A stretch of DNA of 64,000 nt from Sedimentibacter sp. (GTDB lineage: Bacteria; Bacillota; Clostridia; Tissierellales; Sedimentibacteraceae), in assembly GCA_018436705.1 (NCBI GenBank), contig JAHDLA010000018.1, positions 277,460 to 341,459 on the forward strand, in the 5' to 3' direction. Positions 1 through 9,548 of this stretch are shown in pieces; position 1 is the first letter of the stretch; each line of letters starts with the position of its first letter. The translations under genes were made by a program, and so were the position numbers. Under the pieces are notes generated by a model. The model worked only from the letters and a program-made list of their open reading frames with translations. It ran no database searches and had not been told where the DNA came from.

Positions 1-867
1 ATCAGCATTACTTAATACCATATTATTATAAGATATACCATGCATCATTAAATTCATACGTGCCAAGTTATATGTAGTTGTATTCAATTCTTGACCAAAG
101 TACTTCATGGGAATTCCTTTTGATAATTCTTGACCTACAGTAAGTAATAAAGAACCCGATCCCATTGTTGGGTCATATACACTAAATATTTCATCTGATT
201 TTTCTACACCTTTTGTTACTACTTTGGCTAAAATCTTACTTACTTGATGTGGTGTATAAAATTCTCCACCCTTTTTACCAGCACTAGCCGCAAATTGACC
301 AATTAAGTATTCATATATTTCACCTAAAATGTCTTTTCCATCATCACCTTTGTATTCAATACTATCAACTAACTTTACTATGTTGTTAAGTGATTTAGCA
401 CGTTCATTTGTAGAATTTCCAAGACGAGAATCTCCTAAATTAATATCATTAAATACTCCACGGAAATCTTTTACTGCTTCTTTATTTAATTCTGCATTTT
501 TATTAAAGTTATCAAAAATAGTTTGATAGTCACTAGGAATAACTTGTGAATCATTAATTTTATCAATCAATGACTGCCATGTATCCTTTGGAGCAATTGC
601 ATATCCTAAGCTTGCTGAAATATCTTGCAAATAATCTTGTAACTCCGACTCATCTACTTGTGAATTATAGGATTCATTAATAGACTTGCCCTCTATAACA
701 TCAATAACATTATTATTTAACAAATACTCCTCTTGATGTTCTGATAAATATCTATAAAACATAAATGCCAATATATAATTTTTGTACTCTGATGCATCCA
801 TGGTTCCACGTAATTCATTTGCCATTGCCCATAATTTATTAGTAATTGATTGTATATTATTGCTCAT
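1..867 (-). CDS. hsdM: Type I restriction-modification DNA methyltransferase subunit HsdM (partial, C-terminus off the window)
   Basis: Modification subunit of a type I system, which methylates adenine at the site chosen by HsdS. About 289 N-terminal residues are visible. The N-terminal helical HsdM domain is followed by the SAM-binding motif DPTMGSGSLLL near residue 232 and the preceding G-G-E-F-Y-T-P-H segment typical of N6-adenine methylases. The catalytic NPPY motif would lie beyond base 1 and cannot be checked. The start ATG at 865-867 follows a GAGG ribosome-binding site. The gene lies 27 bp downstream of hsdS and is the last visible member of the operon. Assignment to the HsdM family is secure. 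Confidence 0.93.
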   Translation of the reverse strand, partial: MSNNIQSITNKLWAMANELRGTMDASEYKNYILAFMFYRYLSEHQEEYLLNNNVIDVIEGKSINESYNSQVDESELQDYLQDISASLGYAIAPKDTWQSLIDKINDSQVIPSDYQTIFDNFNKNAELNKEAVKDFRGVFNDINLGDSRLGNSTNERAKSLNNIVKLVDSIEYKGDDGKDILGEIYEYLIGQFAASAGKKGGEFYTPHQVSKILAKVVTKGVEKSDEIFSVYDPTMGSGSLLLTVGQELSKGIPMKYFGQELNTTTYNLARMNLMMHGISYNNMVLSNAD

Positions 868-894
868 TATTTTCCTCTCTTTTATTAATTTGAT

Positions 895-2061
895 TTATAC
901 AAACATCTGTTGTAAAAGTCCCTTTTTTTGTTGCTGCAAATGCTCTAACTTACGCTGATGAAGGGTGATAAAGTAATCAATATTTTTGAAAAAGTTACCT
1001 ATTTGTTTTTGTTCCTTATAATTAGGTATCAACACTTTAATGTCATTAATTGCAGTTTTCGATAAACTTGGTACACCTGTTGATTCATCTTTTTGTTTCC
1101 AATTTACATTTTGGAAAATATCATAAATAAAATTCAAATCATTATTATTCTCAGGAACCGCATAAAATAAGGTGTCCACAGTCCAAAATGGTGCTCTTAA
1201 TATATATGGTTTGTCAATTGTACCTTTTCTCCCAATACCTATTGCATCTTCTTTATATGATAAAGCTTCATTCACACTTAGCATGTATCCACCAGTGCCA
1301 TAGACTGGAATTTTGCCTTCTGAAAGGTGCTTGTAGTCTCGTCCACTTCTAACATCAACTATTTTTCCTAACTTACGCTGTTCCCAAGGGTCAGTAAATC
1401 CCGGAAAACGAAGTTCTGGAAAATTTTCACCATTTTTAGGAAACATTTTTTGCAACAAACCTTTCTTCATATCTTGTAAATGATTTAACTTACGCTGATG
1501 AAGGGTGATAAGGTTGTCAAGTGTCTCAAAAAAAACGGATATTTTGGTCTGTTCTTCGTAAAACGGAAATATAATCAACCCTAAAAGTGCATTATCATCA
1601 CTGACCTTCATGTCGTTTTTTGCGCCCTTATTAACCAATGGCTTAAGGTAATTATTCACGCGATAATCCGACTCAAAATAACACTGTACAAAGTTTGGAT
1701 TTGTATTCTCTTTTGGTTTATACACCGCATAAAGAGTAGAGACAATACCTGATTTTCCTTTATTCGTTTTGATTATCCCAAAAGGATTACGCTTAAGAGG
1801 AGACTTGGTGTATACGATACTTCCAGTATTAACTACACCGTAGTTAGAAACAGATACTCCTGCAAAACTTCTTCCTAGAAATTCTATCTGATTAACAATA
1901 CCAAATTCGCCAGACACAGATAGAACATCATCCTTGTTATAAACATCGTCACTATTCTTTTCATTGGATGTTTCAATACATTCATTCAACTTACGCTGTT
2001 CCCAAGGCCCCTCAAATCCTGGGAATCTTATTTTAGGTACATTATCTTTATTTTTGTCCAT
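895..2061 (-). CDS. hsdS: Type I restriction-modification specificity subunit HsdS (two target-recognition domains)
   Basis: Specificity subunit that selects the bipartite DNA target. The protein is about 388 aa and internally duplicated. Each half starts with a conserved RFPGF...PWEQRKL block, then a variable target-recognition domain, then a coiled-coil spacer containing LHQRKL and KKGLLQ. The start at 2061 is preferred over an ATG 24 bp further upstream because GGAG sits directly before it. The two halves also share near-identical DNA around 947-970/1487-1510 and 1370-1389/1988-2007, which could support domain exchange by recombination. It lies between hsdR and hsdM. Confidence 0.93.
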   Translation of the reverse strand: MDKNKDNVPKIRFPGFEGPWEQRKLNECIETSNEKNSDDVYNKDDVLSVSGEFGIVNQIEFLGRSFAGVSVSNYGVVNTGSIVYTKSPLKRNPFGIIKTNKGKSGIVSTLYAVYKPKENTNPNFVQCYFESDYRVNNYLKPLVNKGAKNDMKVSDDNALLGLIIFPFYEEQTKISVFFETLDNLITLHQRKLNHLQDMKKGLLQKMFPKNGENFPELRFPGFTDPWEQRKLGKIVDVRSGRDYKHLSEGKIPVYGTGGYMLSVNEALSYKEDAIGIGRKGTIDKPYILRAPFWTVDTLFYAVPENNNDLNFIYDIFQNVNWKQKDESTGVPSLSKTAINDIKVLIPNYKEQKQIGNFFKNIDYFITLHQRKLEHLQQQKKGLLQQMFV

Positions 2062-2137
2062 TTTATCTCCTATCTTAAATGTCACTTCATAGTTGACGGT
2101 TCAATAATTAATTTTGAAAAGTATAATTAGATACAAT

Positions 2138-5100
2138 TTAATTTTGAGCCTGATCATCAGCTAATTCATAAATAGCCTCACGCAAAGCGTTACGGTACTT
2201 GATTTTAGATAAAGCCTGTATATCTTTGCCATGTGCTAATGTCTTGTAATCTACGCTTGCTTTTGCGATTATATCTCTAATCTGACCAGTATCATCTAAA
2301 TCCTGCATGCCATAACGATGACGACTAAATAATTCGCGCATCTGAGCACTTGTGATAATATCTGTGATTCCCCATTTTACGCGAAAATCTAAGAATAGTC
2401 TATCAAGACTTACATTGTTAGCCGCTAGAATAATTTCTTCACTATCGTTAAGTTTTACTGGATATTTAAGATTAGTACCCTCCGGCGGATAATGCCCTTT
2501 GATAATAGCCATTGCTGCATTAATAATCTTCATAGCGTAATTTCTATCCTCTAAACCATTAGCAAATTGATCAATTTTTCCTTTTGTAGATTGCGCTTCT
2601 TTTTTCTTACCCTCATGTACTTGATTTAACAATTTTTCTACCAATTCAGTTAAATAATCATAATCTATTTTTACATCCTTAACATGAGTCATTTTTAACT
2701 CGATTTGATAAAAAGGAATTTTCTTTTCTTTTGATATATGTTGTTTAAGCTCATTGGTTAAAACTGTAGTAAGCATAGTTTCCTCTTCACTTGTCATTCC
2801 TAATTTTTCAACTAACTCATCAGGCTTTTCGTAATCAAAGCCTACTGCATTTCCATCAACTTCTTCAGGTGCATATTGTTTTAATTTAGCCATACCAACA
2901 TTATAATCACGCAATAAATCAAGCATATGTTCTTTTTGCTTCTCAGAAGGTGGTAACTGTTGAAATTTATTAGTTAAACTGTCTAATTTCTTAACAACAT
3001 CTTTAACTTCATTAAATACCTCTTCAAAAGGTTTAGCAATAATTCCATCATTTTGGTTAGATTTACGCTTCTCATCTTCTGATAAAATTGCAGAAGATTT
3101 ATTAGCATAAATTGCAAGAGCTTGATTCATCAACTTCTCATTTTGAGCAGGCCAACGATAGTTTACAATACGCCCCCAAGGTTTTTCTTGCATATCAGCA
3201 ATACGATTTGTTCTTGAATAAGCTTGAATAAGTCCAGCTCCTTTAAGTGTTCTATCTACATAAAGGGTATTAAGTTCTGGTGCATCAAATCCAGTCAAAA
3301 GTTGATCTACCACAATCACAATATCTAGAAAGTTTTTATCTGTAACTGTTTTATTCAGACGACTAGTAACATCTTGTGTATATCCAGCTACATCATCCAT
3401 ACCAAAGCTCGTACCAAATTCTTTGTTATAGGCTTTAATAGCATCATGTAGATCTCGATTAGTGGTAAGCATTCTATCATTATTGGATGAGTTTTGACTA
3501 AATGTAACTGCTACTTTTAATGTTTGCCCACCGTTTTTCCTATTTTCAGCATTTACTCGTTGAAATTCATTAAAATACATCATTGCCATTGGAGTACTTG
3601 CTTTTCCACCGCCAACATGAGTGGTAAAGAGTGCATTATACTTACCTTCATTTGAACGATTTCGCCAATTTTTGAAAATATCTTTAACAACTAACTTGAT
3701 GTGTTCCGAATTTTCATCATAAAAACTTGGTTCAACCGCATCATCCATATCCTCTTGACTTAGGTTATTAATCTTCTCCTGAATTTGTTTTTCTGTCCAC
3801 TTTGGATAACGCTCTCTATAAAAATTTGGTAGATATTTTAATTTCATTTGTTTTTCATCAATTGTTGTTTCAAAATCAACTTTAAATCCCAAAACATTTC
3901 TATCTGCTATTGCTTCACGAATGGTGTAAGCGTGTAACAATGGTCCAAAAATATCTTCAGTGCGTAAGCCATTAGTTGTTTCATCAAACATTGGTGTTCC
4001 CGTATAGCCAACCCAAGCAGACTTCTTGAAAGATTTTTGTATTTTTTCAAAACTTTCACCACCAGTTGAACGATGTGCCTCATCCACGATAAATACAATA
4101 TTTTTATCAGGTGATTTAAAAGACTTACGTTTAACTAAAGTATCAAGCTTTTGAACAGAAGTAACAACAATATTATTATCTTTGCTCTTTAATTTACGAC
4201 TTAAATCATTAGTATTATATGTATTCTGAACACTACCTATCATTTCTTCACTAGCATCTGGATCATAGGCCCTATAATTTTCATTTGTTTGTTTTGTTAA
4301 AGCAATTCTATCTACTACGAATACAACTTTATCAATTTTTGGCATACGGCTTGCGAGCCAAGCTGTTTTAAAACTAGTGATTGTTTTACCTGAACCAGTA
4401 GTATGCCAGATATACCCTACTTTATTTATACCAAATTCAAAATCAACTCGTTTTAAATTTTCAATTACATTCTGTGTAGCATATACTTGATATGGACGCA
4501 TTACCTTTAGCATTTGCTTGTTTTTTGTGCCATCCAAAATCATATAATTGGTAGCCATTTGATGTGCCATTGGAATACTTAACATTGAATCAGCAAATTC
4601 TTTCCAATTACGTACAATCGCATTATCACTTTTACGTTGCCAGTTAAAAGCAAAGTCCTTATTAAACATATCTGATGTGGTATTAGCCATATATTTAACG
4701 TTGTTTGGTGTAATTGCCACTAATATTTGTAGAGTAGAAAAAATATCCCTATATTGATTTTCCTCAGAATATTGATGCATTTGATTTAGTGCTTCATTGA
4801 CATCATGTGTATCACGTTTTTCTTCAATTTGTATTATAGGTAGACCATTGATAAGAAGTGTCGTATCAAAACGACGATTTTGTTTTCCAGTGATAACTGC
4901 AGGACGTTCAATCTGATTAACTACTTGATATACTGTATCTCCAGCACCAATTTGTTTTTGATCAAAAACTGTTAAGAAAACGTGACGACCGTCATCCAAA
5001 TCAATTTCGATTTGCGATACGCCATTAAGTCCATATAAAAATTGTCCAGCTTCATATGGTGTTTGAATATTGGATATAATTTTTTTGACTTGATTAAATT

Positions 5101-5347
5101 CTACAGTACTTAAAGGATGATCAAGTGTATTTTGATTGTGTCTCTCAAGAATCTCTTTAAAGTTATCCCAAAGCTTTTCTGTAGTTTTAATTTTTGGTTC
5201 ATACTTCCACAGTTTTGTTTTTATACAGTAATCAGCTGGTTTTTCTCCAACAATAAAGTCGCTGATTCCTTCAATATGTCCAGTCTTAGTTATGGTTCCA
5301 CTTGTAATATACTGTATTAACTCAGTTTCAAATTTCTCTTCATTCAT
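2138..5347 (-). CDS. hsdR: Type I restriction enzyme endonuclease/translocase subunit HsdR
   Basis: Restriction subunit, 1069 aa, normal length for the family. The N-terminal nuclease domain has a PD-(D/E)xK-like core with QIEEKR near residue 172. The superfamily 2 helicase core has Walker A TTGSGKT near residue 316 and DEAH (in VDEAHRS) near residue 421. A C-terminal helical region is expected to contact the methyltransferase. The start codon overlaps the stop of the upstream half-HsdS gene by 4 bp (ATGA) and has a GAGGAGG site 10 bp before it, so translation is probably coupled. No frameshift or missing motif is seen, so the enzyme is probably active. Confidence 0.96.
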   Translation of the reverse strand: MNEEKFETELIQYITSGTITKTGHIEGISDFIVGEKPADYCIKTKLWKYEPKIKTTEKLWDNFKEILERHNQNTLDHPLSTVEFNQVKKIISNIQTPYEAGQFLYGLNGVSQIEIDLDDGRHVFLTVFDQKQIGAGDTVYQVVNQIERPAVITGKQNRRFDTTLLINGLPIIQIEEKRDTHDVNEALNQMHQYSEENQYRDIFSTLQILVAITPNNVKYMANTTSDMFNKDFAFNWQRKSDNAIVRNWKEFADSMLSIPMAHQMATNYMILDGTKNKQMLKVMRPYQVYATQNVIENLKRVDFEFGINKVGYIWHTTGSGKTITSFKTAWLASRMPKIDKVVFVVDRIALTKQTNENYRAYDPDASEEMIGSVQNTYNTNDLSRKLKSKDNNIVVTSVQKLDTLVKRKSFKSPDKNIVFIVDEAHRSTGGESFEKIQKSFKKSAWVGYTGTPMFDETTNGLRTEDIFGPLLHAYTIREAIADRNVLGFKVDFETTIDEKQMKLKYLPNFYRERYPKWTEKQIQEKINNLSQEDMDDAVEPSFYDENSEHIKLVVKDIFKNWRNRSNEGKYNALFTTHVGGGKASTPMAMMYFNEFQRVNAENRKNGGQTLKVAVTFSQNSSNNDRMLTTNRDLHDAIKAYNKEFGTSFGMDDVAGYTQDVTSRLNKTVTDKNFLDIVIVVDQLLTGFDAPELNTLYVDRTLKGAGLIQAYSRTNRIADMQEKPWGRIVNYRWPAQNEKLMNQALAIYANKSSAILSEDEKRKSNQNDGIIAKPFEEVFNEVKDVVKKLDSLTNKFQQLPPSEKQKEHMLDLLRDYNVGMAKLKQYAPEEVDGNAVGFDYEKPDELVEKLGMTSEEETMLTTVLTNELKQHISKEKKIPFYQIELKMTHVKDVKIDYDYLTELVEKLLNQVHEGKKKEAQSTKGKIDQFANGLEDRNYAMKIINAAMAIIKGHYPPEGTNLKYPVKLNDSEEIILAANNVSLDRLFLDFRVKWGITDIITSAQMRELFSRHRYGMQDLDDTGQIRDIIAKASVDYKTLAHGKDIQALSKIKYRNALREAIYELADDQAQN

Positions 5348-5919
5348 CTTTCGCGTACCTCCTCTAACTTGGACAATCTGATTTTTGTTTCAAGTTCTGC
5401 TGCTCTATTTCTAAGAGCTTGTAGCTTTAACTGATTAAAATAAACTTGTCCTATAATTTTTTGCTTATCTATGCAAGGTATTTTGGGTATTTCAAGCTCT
5501 TTAAGTTGCTTTAGAGTATATTTTAAAACTTGAGAACCTTGCAGTCCCAGCATAAACTGTTTCTTGATTGTTTTATTTTCATTAATAAGATAAACCAAAA
5601 ACTTTGAATCAATTTTATTGTTAGGCAATAACTTAACGTAGTTTTGAGTATAAATATATCCCTCATGCTCTTTTCTTACTATTGTTGCAACTCCCTTGAT
5701 TAAACTAAATACTACATCACCATCGCATAAGGTATTTATTTTATCATTGGTCCTGACTTGTTTGTTGTCAACTTTTTTTGAAATAATTCCTACCAAATCA
5801 TCTGTTAAATCTGTCTGACTATAATAAGTAAAAAGCGGTGTTTTTTCATCAAACACTTCGGTAATTCTAAACTGAGGCGATCCACTTACTAACTCAACTA
5901 ATTCACTTAACTTTTTCAT
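5344..5919 (-). CDS. Half-length HsdS-like specificity protein (single target-recognition domain)
   Basis: 191-aa protein with one target-recognition-type domain (residues about 1-150) and a short C-terminal coiled coil rich in Leu, Arg and Glu. This is half of a usual HsdS. It is the promoter-proximal gene of the operon and overlaps hsdR by 4 bp. I see no sequence identity with either half of the full-length HsdS downstream. Half-size specificity proteins can dimerise, and short HsdS-like proteins are common beside hsdR in Firmicutes. It may be a second specificity module, an anti-restriction or regulatory partner, or a remnant kept by translational coupling. Family confidence is good; role is uncertain. 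Confidence 0.75.
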   Translation of the reverse strand: MKKLSELVELVSGSPQFRITEVFDEKTPLFTYYSQTDLTDDLVGIISKKVDNKQVRTNDKINTLCDGDVVFSLIKGVATIVRKEHEGYIYTQNYVKLLPNNKIDSKFLVYLINENKTIKKQFMLGLQGSQVLKYTLKQLKELEIPKIPCIDKQKIIGQVYFNQLKLQALRNRAAELETKIRLSKLEEVRER

Positions 5920-5961
5920 AAAATATCGTGCCTTTCTAAAATTACTTTATTTACCATAATG

Positions 5962-5990
5962 ATCATATCACAAAAGGAATTTTATTACAA
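5962..5990 (-). promoter_or_regulatory. Predicted sigma-A promoter of the hsd operon
   Basis: On the minus strand TTGTAA (5985-5990) and TATGAT (5962-5967) are separated by exactly 17 bp, about 40 bp upstream of the half-HsdS start. No other promoter-like sequence is seen inside the operon, so all four hsd genes probably share it. Confidence 0.6.
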
Positions 5991-6052
5991 CTATCAAAAT
6001 GTAATTTTTTAAAATTACATTTTTGAAATTTATCTTTCTTTCCAAAAATCAC

Positions 6053-6079
6053 GAAAAGCCCTAAAATCAGGGCTTTATA
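6053..6079 (-). terminator. Rho-independent terminator downstream of the YdcF-like gene
   Basis: AAAGCCCT and AGGGCTTT form a hairpin with a short AT loop and are flanked by T/A-rich sequence on both sides. It lies just after the stop codon of the 6089-6808 gene and before the hsd promoter. Confidence 0.7.
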
Positions 6080-6088
6080 TTCTAATCT

Positions 6089-6808
6089 CTAAAAAAACAT
6101 TTCCTCAACAACAGCAAAAAATTCTCTCAAATAATAGGTTGGAATAAGATATGGTAGGGTTTTGGCTCCAATTCCGTTTACTTCACATCCCAAATCATGT
6201 GCAATCATTTTGCTTCTTAGGATATGAAATCTACTAGTAGCTACAATTATTTGCAAATCTTTTTCTGATGTGTCTATCATTCTAAAAGAATATTTGAGAT
6301 TTTCTACAGTGTCTCTTGATTGATTTTCTAACATAAGTCGGTCAACCGAGATGCCTTTTTTAACAAGGTAGCGCTTCATTGCCTCGGCTTCTGAGATATT
6401 TTCACCTTCTCCTTGTCCTCCTGCTAAAATAGCTTGAGTATCTGGATTTTTAGATAAATAATCATAAGCTACATCTAAACGATATTTAAGTGCTAATGAA
6501 GGTGTTTCCCCCCGTACTCTTGCGCCAAGAACAATAAGGTAATCGCAGTTATTAACTGTATTAAATCCTATACCTTGAAACACAATAACACCCTCAATGA
6601 TTACAAATATTAAGCATACCCCCAAAAATAATATCTTAAAATATTTATTTGAAAACAAAAAATGAAATGGCTTTTTAAAGGATAATACAAGGCTTCCAAT
6701 AATGACAGCAACCCACACTATCCCCATGCCAGCGCCTCCATTTAATGTTATTATGCTGATGAGATTAAATATACCAAATACAACTACAATTCTCCAAAAA
6801 TATATCAT
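6089..6808 (-). CDS. YdcF/SanA-like DUF218 family membrane protein
   Basis: 239-aa protein. The N-terminal 85 residues form three or four hydrophobic segments. The DUF218 domain follows, with the typical VLGARV start, AILAGGQGEGE loop, SEAEAM segment and ENQSRDTVENL motif, and ATSRFH near the end. Relatives (E. coli SanA, YdcF) are linked to envelope integrity; YdcF binds S-adenosylmethionine, but the biochemical role is unclear. GGGG precedes the start. A short upstream reading frame overlaps the start as TAATG. The gene appears monocistronic, with a terminator just downstream. Confidence 0.85.
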   Translation of the reverse strand: MIYFWRIVVVFGIFNLISIITLNGGAGMGIVWVAVIIGSLVLSFKKPFHFLFSNKYFKILFLGVCLIFVIIEGVIVFQGIGFNTVNNCDYLIVLGARVRGETPSLALKYRLDVAYDYLSKNPDTQAILAGGQGEGENISEAEAMKRYLVKKGISVDRLMLENQSRDTVENLKYSFRMIDTSEKDLQIIVATSRFHILRSKMIAHDLGCEVNGIGAKTLPYLIPTYYLREFFAVVEEMFF

Positions 6809-7369
6809 TAATCAACCCCTGTTTTTTTATTTTTTAATTTTTCTAAAAGTATAAATTTATCATTTACCATAGCTTTATGCGTTTTTCTCGCTTTGGAGGC
6901 AATAGTGGTATGAAATGATTTTTTTGTTTTCTGACATACTGTATATCTCCTAAATAATAAGGTCAAACTTGACAAATAAACGTTATTTGGGAATAGATGT
7001 ACTACCCACATTTGAATATTCCTTGCAACAGCATCTAGAATTTACTGCACTCCTCAGTATATACTGAACCGTCTTCATAGACACTAATTAAATATTGTTT
7101 TAAAACCTTCATTTTATTACTCTTTTATGTTATATCTTATTGTACTATATCTTGAATTTCTTGTCATTTATTTCTTGAATTTTTGATTTAGAGGTAATAA
7201 ATGGACGAGGTTATCATCACATTACAATAAAAGTGGCAATTTAGTTAGAAAAATAAAGCTATCGGGGGAGTAAAATGGTTGGTGTTAACGCTAATATAAC
7301 TTTTAAGCTTTTTTCGTGGGCTTTAACACCACCAACTATCGCCCTTGCTAGGTACTACAATCAAAAACG

Positions 7370-7400
7370 AATAGGGTGACATAAAATATGTCCCCCTATT
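7370..7400 (-). terminator. Degenerate copy of the phnD terminator hairpin
   Basis: AATAGGGTGACAT and ATGTCCCCCTATT form a hairpin with one mismatch. It is the counterpart of the perfect hairpin at 15694-15724 and lies after the PhnD fragment. Confidence 0.5.
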
Positions 7401-7439
7401 ACTTACCAATATATAAGCAAAACTCACTTTTTTATGCTA

Positions 7440-7690
7440 TTATTTTTCTAAATCTAAATTTAATTTTTCAGCTGTATCATAAATAATTCTATAATCTTCA
7501 TCTGATGCTAATTCATACTCATATGATTTTAATGCATCCGGAACTTCTTTCCCAGCTTTCATCATGGCTATAGCAAATGAATTTTTAATATTTGAGTCTA
7601 AATCCTTACGTGCAGCAAATAGCGGCTGTGGGATTGGTTCATCTTGCTAAAATATACGTAGTTTCCCTTCTTGAACAACATTGTTTATTT
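7440..7690 (-). pseudogene. Decayed C-terminal fragment of a PhnD-like substrate-binding protein
   Basis: Minus-strand translation matches the end of the intact PhnD at 15764-16660, including the terminal KLNLDLEK. Relative to the intact gene it lacks three codons (GGTTCTAAT-type deletion), carries an in-frame TAG where PhnD has Tyr in RIVYQNE, and has no N-terminal two thirds or start site. It cannot make a functional protein. The region 7012-7439 upstream and 7691-7814 downstream hold no credible gene. Confidence 0.85.
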
Positions 7691-7814
7691 TTGTGTTTTA
7701 ACCCAGTTTATTTCATACTGCTACTTTGAAATTGCTCTTTTTTATGGTTGCTAATTTTTAGTGCAATTATGTTCCAAAAACCAGCAACCTATAATATTAT
7801 CTTGCAAAATAGTA

Positions 7815-9548
7815 TTAATTGCTTTGATACTGTGTTTTTAGCATTGATGAGAAAATTCCTTGCTTTTCCTTTAATTGCATAGGTGTTCCCATTTCTGGAA
7901 TACTACCATCTTTAATTACAACAATCTTATCCGCCCCTAAAACCGTCCTCATGCGATGGGCAATAATTAAAACGGTCTTATTTTTTACTAACTCACTGAG
8001 TGCAATTTGAATTTTGCTCTCATTTTCCGCGTCAAGTGACGCCGTGGCCTCGTCAAGCAGAATAATCGGCGCATCTTTGAGGATTGCTCTGGCTATTGAT
8101 ATGCGTTGCCTTTCACCGCCGGACAACCTTTCGCCGTTTTCTCCGATCAGCGTGTCGTACCCCTGCGGAAGCTTCTTCACGAACTCATCACATTGTGCTA
8201 GTTGTGCCGCCCGCATCACATCTTCATCTGATGCACTCTTTTTGCCCAATCGTATGTTATCCATTACACTTGAATTGAATAGAGTTACATCCTGGAAAAC
8301 GATGGAATAATAATTCAGTAAGGTTTCGGGATCGATTTTAGAGATGTCCTCTCCTCCAAGTGTTATAACACCTTTGTCAATATCCCAAAAGCGTGCGGAC
8401 AACTTTGCAACCGTACTCTTTCCACCACCTGAAGGCCCAACAAGCGCCGTTACCTCTCCTTGCTTTGCAGTAAAGCTGACATTTTTGAGCGTCTGCACGC
8501 CTTCAATATATGAGAAATCCACGTTGTTGAATTCAATATTGTAGCCTTTTGGATGAAACTCGGTTTTGCCCTCCTGCCTTGGCATTGCATCCATCTCTTT
8601 CATACGCTTTATGCGCACGTTCAAATACAGCAGCAACGCCAAATTTTCCAGAACCTCCATGATTGGGTTATAAACACGTGCCGTTACAACGAGAAAAACA
8701 AGATAAGTAAATATGCTCACAGATCCGCTGGATAAAAGATATGCACCGGCCAGTATGACGCTGGGCAGGCCAAGCTTTAATAACACATGGGCTAAGTTGA
8801 TCAGTGCACCGAGCAGCAATTCATTGCTAATTAAAAACTTCTCGTAATTGTCCAACTTTGTGTTTAAGGTATTTGCATAATCTCCTTCACGATTAAAAGA
8901 TTTGATTTCATAAACGGAGTCCAGCCCCTCCTGAATATTATCGGTTATATCCCTCTTTACATTGTAAACTTTTGTATGCAGCCTGTTTTGAAACTTTCGC
9001 GACAGATAGAATACCAAAATTGCAACCGGAACTACCCAGAAAACGGCGAGGGACATCTGCCAATTGTAAATAAACATCATGACGCCCATGATAAAAATCG
9101 TTACTACCGCCGCAAAAATCTGGGGAACTGCATGAGAAAAGAGCTGTTCGATTTGTGTGGCATCTTCCATGATTGTAGCGCTTAAGTCGGAAACATCTTT
9201 TTTGCCAAAGAACGCGAGCGGCAACTTTCGCAGCGTCTCAGCCAGGCTGATGCGTCTGCGTGAGCTTTCCTCATAAATCCGAGTGTAGGTTGAATCGTAC
9301 TGAAAATAGGCGATTACAAACATGACAAGTAAAGCAGCTATAGCCACAATTACATAATAGAGAATGCTACTCACCGGTTTGTCTGAGCCGGTTAACAGCG
9401 TGTTTATGTGTTGGTCCAAAAATTGAAAACCAAAAATAACCGGAATCATAAAGCTAATATCCATAATAGCCGACCATATAATTGAAACTATAAGATCTTT
9501 TGCCCCTTTTTCAGACAGCGCAAATTTTTCTTGAAAATATTTACTCAT
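7815..9548 (-). CDS. ABC transporter, fused permease/ATPase (heterodimeric exporter subunit B)
   Basis: Type IV ABC exporter half of about 577 aa. Six transmembrane helices occupy residues 1-320. The nucleotide-binding domain has Walker A GPSGGGKST, Q-loop VFQD, signature LSGGERQR, Walker B ILLDEATASLD and switch His in IAHR. The start at 9548 is chosen because AGGAG precedes it and it overlaps the upstream transporter gene by 8 bp; an in-frame ATG 48 bp upstream has no such site. The partner at 9541-11349 completes the heterodimer. Relatives include YbtP/YbtQ and IrtA/IrtB of siderophore systems; the substrate here is not proven. Confidence 0.9.
   Translation of the reverse strand: MSKYFQEKFALSEKGAKDLIVSIIWSAIMDISFMIPVIFGFQFLDQHINTLLTGSDKPVSSILYYVIVAIAALLVMFVIAYFQYDSTYTRIYEESSRRRISLAETLRKLPLAFFGKKDVSDLSATIMEDATQIEQLFSHAVPQIFAAVVTIFIMGVMMFIYNWQMSLAVFWVVPVAILVFYLSRKFQNRLHTKVYNVKRDITDNIQEGLDSVYEIKSFNREGDYANTLNTKLDNYEKFLISNELLLGALINLAHVLLKLGLPSVILAGAYLLSSGSVSIFTYLVFLVVTARVYNPIMEVLENLALLLYLNVRIKRMKEMDAMPRQEGKTEFHPKGYNIEFNNVDFSYIEGVQTLKNVSFTAKQGEVTALVGPSGGGKSTVAKLSARFWDIDKGVITLGGEDISKIDPETLLNYYSIVFQDVTLFNSSVMDNIRLGKKSASDEDVMRAAQLAQCDEFVKKLPQGYDTLIGENGERLSGGERQRISIARAILKDAPIILLDEATASLDAENESKIQIALSELVKNKTVLIIAHRMRTVLGADKIVVIKDGSIPEMGTPMQLKEKQGIFSSMLKTQYQSN

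Larger units (their letters stand above)
7305..7690 (-). repeat. Partial duplication of the phnD 3' region (second copy at about 15645-16020)
   Basis: This stretch is closely similar to 15645-16020, covering the sequence after phnD, its terminator hairpin and roughly the last 80 codons. Shared landmarks are the TCGTGG...TTTAACACCACCAAC block, the AATAGGGTGACAT hairpin and the coding tail. The copy has many point changes and a 9-bp in-frame deletion, so the duplication is not recent. Confidence 0.85.

Noticed and set aside
6808..7011. 67-codon minus-strand frame overlapping the YdcF start
   Set aside because: No recognised family, no clear ribosome-binding site and basic low-complexity composition. 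The TAATG contact with the next gene could be chance. Kept out of the gene list.
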